The notes beneath the pieces were generated by a model. The model saw nothing but the letters and a program-made list of their open reading frames with translations, was not told the origin of the DNA and did no database searches. This document shows positions 7,035 to 11,240 of a stretch of DNA of 11,240 bases, piece after piece. Where the stretch lies: assembly GCA_905212975.1 (NCBI GenBank), contig CAJMGO010000020.1, positions 1 through 11,240 of the forward strand. The letters are read 5' to 3'. Both the position numbers and the translations under genes were made by a program. Source of the stretch: CAJMGO01 sp900557305 (GTDB taxonomy: Bacteria; Bacillota_I; Bacilli_A; RF39; UBA660). The number at the start of each line of letters is the position of its first letter. The stretch's first letter is position 1.

Positions 7035-7501
7035 ATTATCTCCTCTATTTCTTCTTTTGTTTTAAAAAACATTACTTCAGGTCTTTTTGTATTTAAATTT
7101 TTCTGATTTGCATTCGCTAAAGCATAGGCTATTTCTTTATCAGATTCTGTTACATCTCCATAAAAATATATCTTAAAATCTATTTTTTTATCACTTCTTA
7201 CATCATGATGTACTTCTCCATCTCTTAATGTAAAAAATGGTTTTACATAACTTATACTCCTTTCCAATATTCTTTTTACAGATGAACTATAACATCCATA
7301 TACACATTTACTTATAATTATAAGTTCATCACAATCATATAAATTACGTCCATTATTTTTTATTTTGTCTTTAAATATACATTCAAATGGATGTTTAACC
7401 CAGCAATTAAAACATCCAACACAGTTATTACAGTCACCACTTACTAAAACATCATAACTACTTAATTTTAAATTTTCTATATCATGTATTATTGTTCTCA
7501 T
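7031..7501 (-). CDS. Flavodoxin-family protein with a clustered Cys motif
   Basis: A 156-residue protein related to the multimeric flavodoxin/iron-sulfur flavoprotein group. The Cys motif is Cys24-x2-Cys27-x2-Cys30-x2-Cys33-x7-Cys41, within NNCVGCFNCWVKHPFEC. Cys27 to Cys41 fit the CX2CX2CX4-7C spacing known for [4Fe-4S] iron-sulfur flavoproteins, but many relatives with GCFxCW have not been shown to bind a cluster. CDELIIISKCVYGCYSS (57-73) corresponds to the second flavin-binding strand. The usual N-terminal NGSPR loop is absent; the protein starts with MRTIIHDIE. I recall a recurring Firmicute subfamily of this type, so truncation is unlikely. The ATG at 7501-7499 has no ribosome site and is the first start in the frame after a stop. 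First gene of a coupled pair. Confidence 0.8.
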   Translation of the reverse strand: MRTIIHDIENLKLSSYDVLVSGDCNNCVGCFNCWVKHPFECIFKDKIKNNGRNLYDCDELIIISKCVYGCYSSSVKRILERSISYVKPFFTLRDGEVHHDVRSDKKIDFKIYFYGDVTESDKEIAYALANANQKNLNTKRPEVMFFKTKEEIEEII

Positions 7502-7506
7502 AATAC

Positions 7507-7535
7507 ATAATATTCACAAATTTCAAATATATTAA
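7507..7535 (-). promoter_or_regulatory. Possible promoter giving a leaderless flavoprotein mRNA
   Basis: TATTAT (7507-7512) and TTAATA (7530-7535) lie 17 bp apart on the minus strand, matching 5 of 6 and 4 of 6 consensus bases. The expected start falls at or within a base or two of the ATG at 7501. The region is so AT-rich that chance matches are likely. Confidence 0.25.
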
Positions 7536-7561
7536 AAAAAAAACTAAATATTTTTAGTTTT
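7534..7561 (-). terminator. Intrinsic terminator containing the upstream gene's stop codon
   Basis: Nine-bp arms AAAACTAAA and TTTAGTTTT with a 4-nt loop (minus strand 7561-7553 and 7548-7540) run into ten T (7534-7543), which overlap the foot of the stem. The TAG stop at 7544-7546 sits inside the 3' arm, so the last codons of the DUF308 fusion gene form the 5' arm. Confidence 0.75.
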
Positions 7562-8803
7562 CTCATTATATATATTTTTATATACTACATTACTGCTTTT
7601 TCTTTTATATTCATGTTCTAAATATTCAAGGTAAGTACCTGGTGTTATAACACCAACCATTTTTAAAACGCCTGTTGATCCACCTAATATTTTTTCTGCA
7701 AACTTAGTACAATTTGCCCCACATACAAAATACTTTTTAAATTCTCCACTTTTAAATTTATAGAATTTAGCGCCTATACTTCTTTTTAAAAGTTTACTAT
7801 AACATTTTGAATATTTCTTATTTTTAATACTATTTAAATCCCATATATATGTACTATCTTTTATTTTTTTATATTCATTTCTAATATTATTAATCTCTTT
7901 TTCACTTAGTTTAATCCCAAAACCAATTAATGTTTTAGAACTATGTTCTATACAAAATCTGATATATTTTTCTTTATTTGCTTCAAATAATACTCCATCT
8001 CCAATAAGTGATAACATCTTTCTAGATGATGGATCATAATTTCCATATGAAATAATTTTATTATCAAAATAGAAATCCATATGTCCCAAAGCATTTGAAC
8101 CTTTATTAGAAGTATGTATTAAAATTTCTAAATCATAATTATCATTACTCTTTAGTATATTTTCACATTCTTGTTCTTCATTAAAATAAGTATTTATATA
8201 ATTTAACATTTGAATAGGTGTAAATGCTTCTAATATTACTGGTAAGCTTATACGTATAGACTTTAATTTTTTAGAAATAGGTATAAGTTCAAGAATAAAG
8301 TTTTTTATACTATCTAATCCAAGTAATATACAATAAATTCCAATAAATATAAGAATATTGTTTAAATATATAAGTGGTGATACAGCTATAATTACACCTG
8401 AAATTAAAAAAAATATTGAAAAAAATAATTCTATATATTTTTTATATTTATTACTATCCATAAGTAGTGTAAAATTTATTATTTTAATAAAACTATTTAA
8501 AAGTAAATATAAAGAAAATAATATAGGTAAAATAGAAAGTGATACCTTTTCAAAAAGGATTAATACTATCGCAAAAGTAATATTAACTACTATACTAATT
8601 ATCTTTTCTTTAGAAAATTTTTTTCTTCTTATTATTACACCCGCTAATTCTGATAAACTTCTTAATAAAAATATAATAGCTACAATTTTTATAACTCTAG
8701 AATATAGTATCTGATTACCTATTATTATTAAAATACCTAAAATAATTATAATAATTCCAGATAATAAGTAATTAGTTATGTTAATATATTTTAAATTCTT
8801 CAT
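7544..8803 (-). CDS. Membrane protein: HdeD/DUF308-like domain fused to a permuted papain-like domain
   Basis: A 419-residue two-part protein. The N-terminal half has about six helices (near 12-30, 35-55, 68-85, 88-112, 123-145, 147-172), with the length, helix pairing and LxxGxxxxxxP-type repeats of HdeD/DUF308 membrane proteins. After a linker the soluble C-terminal half (about 220-400) has ALGHMDFYF with His241, then YGNYDPSSR (253-261), and at the end CGANCTKFAEKIL with Cys361 and Cys365. A GH-hydrophobic motif followed much later by NC plus a helix is the circularly permuted order of NlpC/P60-like (YiiX/LRAT-type) papain-fold enzymes. A thiol hydrolase or acyltransferase activity at the membrane is therefore inferred, with His241 and Cys365 as the likely pair. 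The ATG at 8803-8801 has a weak AGGG site. It has its own promoter and terminator, so it is monocistronic. The family name of the C-terminal domain is uncertain. Confidence 0.7.
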   Translation of the reverse strand: MKNLKYINITNYLLSGIIIIILGILIIIGNQILYSRVIKIVAIIFLLRSLSELAGVIIRRKKFSKEKIISIVVNITFAIVLILFEKVSLSILPILFSLYLLLNSFIKIINFTLLMDSNKYKKYIELFFSIFFLISGVIIAVSPLIYLNNILIFIGIYCILLGLDSIKNFILELIPISKKLKSIRISLPVILEAFTPIQMLNYINTYFNEEQECENILKSNDNYDLEILIHTSNKGSNALGHMDFYFDNKIISYGNYDPSSRKMLSLIGDGVLFEANKEKYIRFCIEHSSKTLIGFGIKLSEKEINNIRNEYKKIKDSTYIWDLNSIKNKKYSKCYSKLLKRSIGAKFYKFKSGEFKKYFVCGANCTKFAEKILGGSTGVLKMVGVITPGTYLEYLEHEYKRKSSNVVYKNIYNEKTKNI

Positions 8804-8825
8804 AAAACATCCCTACTTGTATTTG

Positions 8826-8854
8826 ATTATAACATCAAAAAAATTTATTTACAA
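8826..8854 (-). promoter_or_regulatory. Promoter of the DUF308 fusion gene
   Basis: A perfect TATAAT (8826-8831) lies 17 bp downstream of TTGTAA (8849-8854, 4 of 6) on the minus strand, with T-rich spacer DNA. A start near 8819 leaves a leader of about 16 nt carrying AGTAGGG before the ATG. The site lies directly after the terminator of the preceding operon. Confidence 0.65.
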
Positions 8855-8857
8855 ATT

Positions 8858-8880
8858 AAAAAAATCATTTTATAAATGAT
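8858..8880 (-). terminator. Intrinsic terminator after the transglutaminase-like gene
   Basis: The arms ATCATTT and AAATGAT with a 3-nt loop (8864-8870 and 8874-8880) are followed on the minus strand by seven T (8858-8864). It starts 9 bases after the TAG stop at 8890 and closes the operon that begins at or beyond the S4-domain gene. Confidence 0.7.
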
Positions 8881-8889
8881 AAATTTAAA

Positions 8890-9789
8890 CTATATTCTTT
8901 TATCATTTATATTTTGATTTTCTATATACTCTATAAATTCATTAATTGTTATATTTTCAGGTATATCATATATTTCTTTTATGTTTATCAATTCTGAATT
9001 TGAAAAACATACTGTTTTAAAAGAATATAATAAATCATTTATATTATTAAATTCATGTATACCTTTATACTTGTAAAAAGCATGTTCAAAGTGATACCAT
9101 TTATTATTCTCTTTATATATTGTGATAGGATGAATTTTTATTGTTTCACTCATCTTTTCTTTATATAGAAAACAATAAAGTTTATTTTCTATATTTTTAC
9201 TATCAAAAAAAGCTTTTTGTAATTTTGCTTGATCAATACAATTTCCTACTTTCGATTTCAATATAACATCTATTGATTTTGTTTTATAATTTTCTTTGAT
9301 TTGTTTCAAGTTTTCAAAATGTTTTTTATTTTCTTTATCTAGCCATCCATATACCATTTCTTTATTCATAAAATCCATCAATTCTCTAGCTGTTGTAACA
9401 TCATTAAAATTATTTTTTATTTCACTTACTTTAAAATAATTATTATAATAATTTATTGTATTTTGAATTAAATTAGGCTCTAACATTTCTAATTCATGAC
9501 TATTAGAAATTAAATTTTCAATATTATAGTTATTATGTATTAAATAACTAACTATAAAATATGATAAATCAAATCCATCAAAACCAGAAGTATTTAAATC
9601 TCTTCTGCCATACCACTCTCCAGATTTTTTCATTAAATCTATTGATGGAATTACTTTATTTGAATTAATTATGTTTTCTATATAGTAACATCTCAATTCA
9701 TCATAATTCTTTTTATATTTATTATGAAAACTTATTTCTTTAATTCCATATTTTAACCACAAAGGAATCTCTGACTTTTTATCTTTCAT
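8890..9789 (-). CDS. Transglutaminase-like (papain-fold) protein
   Basis: A 299-residue, apparently cytoplasmic protein with no signal peptide or membrane segment. Residues about 135-250 resemble the transglutaminase-like superfamily core: KVGNCIDQAKL (Cys184, start of the catalytic helix), KIHPITIYKENNKWYHFEHA (His220, Trp231, Glu235). The order Cys, His, acid matches the family triad, but the acid is Glu rather than the usual Asp. The N-terminal 130 residues match nothing I know. Members act as proteases, amidases or cross-linking enzymes; the substrate here is unknown. A longer frame could begin at ATG 9807-9805, but that start has no ribosome site, whereas ATG 9789-9787 has AAGGAAG (9797-9803) seven bases upstream, so I choose 9789. 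It follows the VanZ-like gene by 43 bp and ends at a terminator. Confidence 0.72.
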   Translation of the reverse strand: MKDKKSEIPLWLKYGIKEISFHNKYKKNYDELRCYYIENIINSNKVIPSIDLMKKSGEWYGRRDLNTSGFDGFDLSYFIVSYLIHNNYNIENLISNSHELEMLEPNLIQNTINYYNNYFKVSEIKNNFNDVTTARELMDFMNKEMVYGWLDKENKKHFENLKQIKENYKTKSIDVILKSKVGNCIDQAKLQKAFFDSKNIENKLYCFLYKEKMSETIKIHPITIYKENNKWYHFEHAFYKYKGIHEFNNINDLLYSFKTVCFSNSELINIKEIYDIPENITINEFIEYIENQNINDKRI

Positions 9790-9796
9790 TTTTTTT

Positions 9797-9803
9797 CTTC
9801 CTT
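9797..9803 (-). promoter_or_regulatory. Ribosome binding site that sets the transglutaminase-like start
   Basis: AAGGAAG on the minus strand is 7 bases before the ATG at 9789. It lies within codons 2-4 of the longer alternative frame (ATG at 9807), whose own upstream bases contain no purine-rich site. This favours the shorter protein. Confidence 0.65.
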
Positions 9804-9832
9804 TCATTTCAATTATGTAGAATAAAATAATA

Positions 9833-10504
9833 TTATTTAATGAATGTTTTCCTTATAACTTTATTTATAGGTTTTATTTTAAGTATTAAATATAATACTA
9901 ACGAACCAGATAAATTTAATATTAAATCATCTATATCACAAGATCCACTAAGAGTTAAAAATTGCATACTTTCTATTCCAATAACAATTAATATTATTGT
10001 TAAAATAAATATTAATATATTATTTTGTTTTTTAAATAAAAGTGGTAAAAAGAAAGAAAGTGGCATTAAAGCACATAGATTACCAATTATATTATACAAA
10101 AATAAACTTTTAGATAAATAACCTCCATTATAACTATTAAAATATAGTTTAATTGTTTTAAACGGTATAATATTAAAAGAACTATTCATATATTCTTTTA
10201 CCATATCTTTATCAAGAGAAAAAATATTTATACCATTTCTATTAAAGTATGTATCAAAAAGAGTTAATGATAAAAGAAACACTATATATAAACAAAACCA
10301 TACTATTAAATTAAATTTAAATAACTTATTATTTGATAAAAGTTTAGCTGCAATATACATAATAATACAATTAAATATCAATATAAATATTCTTATTAAG
10401 GGATTAAATACAATATTACCAAGTTCTATATATAAATAAAATACAATAATAAAAAAAGATATAATATAAAGAATTTTACCACATATAAATTTTTTATTCT
10501 TCAT
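9833..10504 (-). CDS. VanZ-family membrane protein
   Basis: A 223-residue membrane protein. It carries the two VanZ family signatures: FNIIPFKTI (110-118) after a periplasmic-type stretch, and ESMQFLTLSGSCDIDDLILNLSG (178-200) with the conserved Glu, Gln and DIDDLILN. About six hydrophobic segments lie near 10-28, 35-53, 66-83, 134-155, 162-184 and 193-210. VanZ itself gives low-level teicoplanin resistance in enterococci, but most VanZ-like proteins are chromosomal and of unknown role, and resistance should not be inferred here. The ATG at 10504-10502 has a GAGG ribosome site 6 bases upstream. It lies between the S4-domain gene (39 bp gap, no clear terminator) and the transglutaminase-like gene (43 bp), so the three probably form an operon, with a possible additional promoter at 10530-10558. 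Confidence 0.88.
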   Translation of the reverse strand: MKNKKFICGKILYIISFFIIVFYLYIELGNIVFNPLIRIFILIFNCIIMYIAAKLLSNNKLFKFNLIVWFCLYIVFLLSLTLFDTYFNRNGINIFSLDKDMVKEYMNSSFNIIPFKTIKLYFNSYNGGYLSKSLFLYNIIGNLCALMPLSFFLPLLFKKQNNILIFILTIILIVIGIESMQFLTLSGSCDIDDLILNLSGSLVLYLILKIKPINKVIRKTFIK

Positions 10505-10529
10505 ATTATACCTCTTTTCTATACTTATA

Positions 10530-10558
10530 ATTATATCATATTTTTAAATATATTTTAA
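10530..10558 (-). promoter_or_regulatory. Possible promoter for the VanZ-like gene
   Basis: TATAAT (10530-10535) is preceded by TGA, an extended -10, with TTAAAA (10553-10558) 17 bp upstream as a weak -35. It overlaps the end of the S4-domain gene. It could boost the VanZ/transglutaminase-like pair independently of read-through. Confidence 0.45.
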
Positions 10559-11236
10559 CACTTTTACAATTAGCTTATCCTTACGCGTATTTTTTAAAAT
10601 ACCAACATATTTAAACTTTCCAACATGTCTTATACTAAATATATCATTTTCTTTTAAAATATATGTATTTTTAAGCGCTACATCATAATTTAATAAAATA
10701 TTTTTATTGCTTATTAAAGTATCTGCCATTTTTCTTGATATATTACATAAAGAAGAAATAATAGAATCTAGTCTTTCACTACTCACTATTAAAGAAATCT
10801 CTTCATATTTCCTTTTATAATTTTCAAATATAGCAATATCATCTTCTATTAACTTAACTTTAATACCTCTTATTTCATCTAAATTATCAATTAAATACTT
10901 ACTCATACTTTCTAATACAAATATATAAAAATTATCATTTAATTTAACTATATCACCTATATATGCACTATCTATTCCAAGAGATAAAATTGTACCTAAT
11001 ATATTTTGATGTTTTAATTTTTTATCACAATCAATTCTATATAACTTAATATCTGGAATATTATTTCTATATAATAATACCTTATCACAATCTTCATATA
11101 AGTAATAAGTCTTATATTCTAATCCCTTTAATTTATGTTTTATTTCTTTTAATTCTTTACTATCTAAAAATAATGTACTCTTATCATTATAAAGTCTATC
11201 AACATTGTTAGATCCTCTATATATATTGTTTTTCAT
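10544..11236 (-). CDS. ylmH: YlmH-type S4-domain RNA-binding protein
   Basis: A 230-residue protein matching the YlmH family. KLKHQNILGTILSLGIDSAY followed by IGDI (73-96) corresponds to the family's RHxDxLGAxxxLGIxRxxxGDI block. The C-terminal S4 domain (about 150-210) has SSERLDSIISSLCNISRKMA, then the typical NKNILLNYD hairpin and END-FSIR. S4 domains bind structured RNA. Bacillus subtilis YlmH has been reported to act in ribosome-associated quality control on stalled 50S subunits. In many Firmicutes ylmH lies with sepF, ylmG and divIVA; here the downstream neighbour is VanZ-like, and the upstream side is outside the window. The ATG at 11236 is only 4 bases from the edge and no ribosome site can be seen, so the true start may lie further upstream. 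The N-terminal part before the conserved block is slightly short for the family. Confidence 0.85.
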   Translation of the reverse strand: MKNNIYRGSNNVDRLYNDKSTLFLDSKELKEIKHKLKGLEYKTYYLYEDCDKVLLYRNNIPDIKLYRIDCDKKLKHQNILGTILSLGIDSAYIGDIVKLNDNFYIFVLESMSKYLIDNLDEIRGIKVKLIEDDIAIFENYKRKYEEISLIVSSERLDSIISSLCNISRKMADTLISNKNILLNYDVALKNTYILKENDIFSIRHVGKFKYVGILKNTRKDKLIVKVLKYI

Positions 11237-11240
11237 TTTT

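Noticed and set aside
7031..7501. Truncated flavodoxin missing its FMN loop
   Set aside because: The start follows an in-frame stop, no upstream remnant of a loop can be read in the other frames, and the MRTIIHDIE beginning resembles a recurring subfamily.
8358..8714. Open frame of 118 codons on the plus strand
   Set aside because: Antisense to the membrane helices of the DUF308 fusion gene; its hydrophobicity is a by-product of the AT-rich complementary strand.
9790..9807. Longer N-terminus for the transglutaminase-like protein
   Set aside because: The ATG at 9807 has no ribosome site, and its first codons form the AAGGAAG site for the ATG at 9789.
9840..10121. Open frame of 93 codons on the plus strand
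   Set aside because: Antisense to the VanZ-like gene, which has clear family motifs.
9833..10504. Glycopeptide-resistance vanZ
   Set aside because: The family signatures are present, but there are no other van genes nearby and VanZ-like proteins are common in sensitive bacteria.

Overview
The window is chromosomal DNA from a low-GC bacterium with the standard genetic code. Trp is encoded by TGG, and TGA is used as a true stop inside an ATGA gene overlap, which argues against a Mycoplasma-type code. Gram-positive Shine-Dalgarno sites (AGGAGG), a 138-residue S12 with the Bacillus-type internal insertion, and the order rpsL-rpsG-fusA-tuf point to Bacillota. The very AT-rich accessory genes suggest a Bacilli, Erysipelotrichales or RF39-like gut lineage. 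That placement is inference only. Every gene is on the minus strand, so transcription runs from right to left.

Right end (about 8890-11236): a YlmH-type S4 RNA-binding protein, a VanZ-family membrane protein and a transglutaminase-like protein are closely spaced and end at an intrinsic terminator (8858-8880). The middle (7534-8854) is a single-gene unit with its own promoter and terminator. It encodes six membrane helices of HdeD/DUF308 type joined to a C-terminal domain with the His-then-Cys order of permuted NlpC/P60-like (papain-fold) proteins. Next (6438-7501) are two flavodoxin-fold proteins that overlap by 4 bp, followed by a terminator. After that comes a two-gene operon (3577-6438): a type IA topoisomerase (TopB-like) and a seven-helix membrane protein of unknown function.

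Left end (1-3542): the str operon, with a strong promoter preceded by an AT-rich UP-like tract, then rpsL, rpsG, fusA and the first 118 codons of tuf. tuf has an additional promoter of its own in the fusA-tuf gap, spanned by a 7-bp inverted repeat.

The str operon supplies the translation machinery (S12, S7, EF-G, EF-Tu). No evident pathway links the accessory genes to one another. The points most worth a second look are the membrane/papain-fold fusion, the Cys-His-Glu transglutaminase-like protein, an Ile in S12 at the position of E. coli Pro90 (a streptomycin-resistance site), an Asn in place of a near-invariant Asp beside the topoisomerase active-site Tyr, and terminators built into or against stop codons and promoters. 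I see no mobile element, CRISPR array, tRNA or rRNA. No gene-free stretch exceeds about 190 bases.
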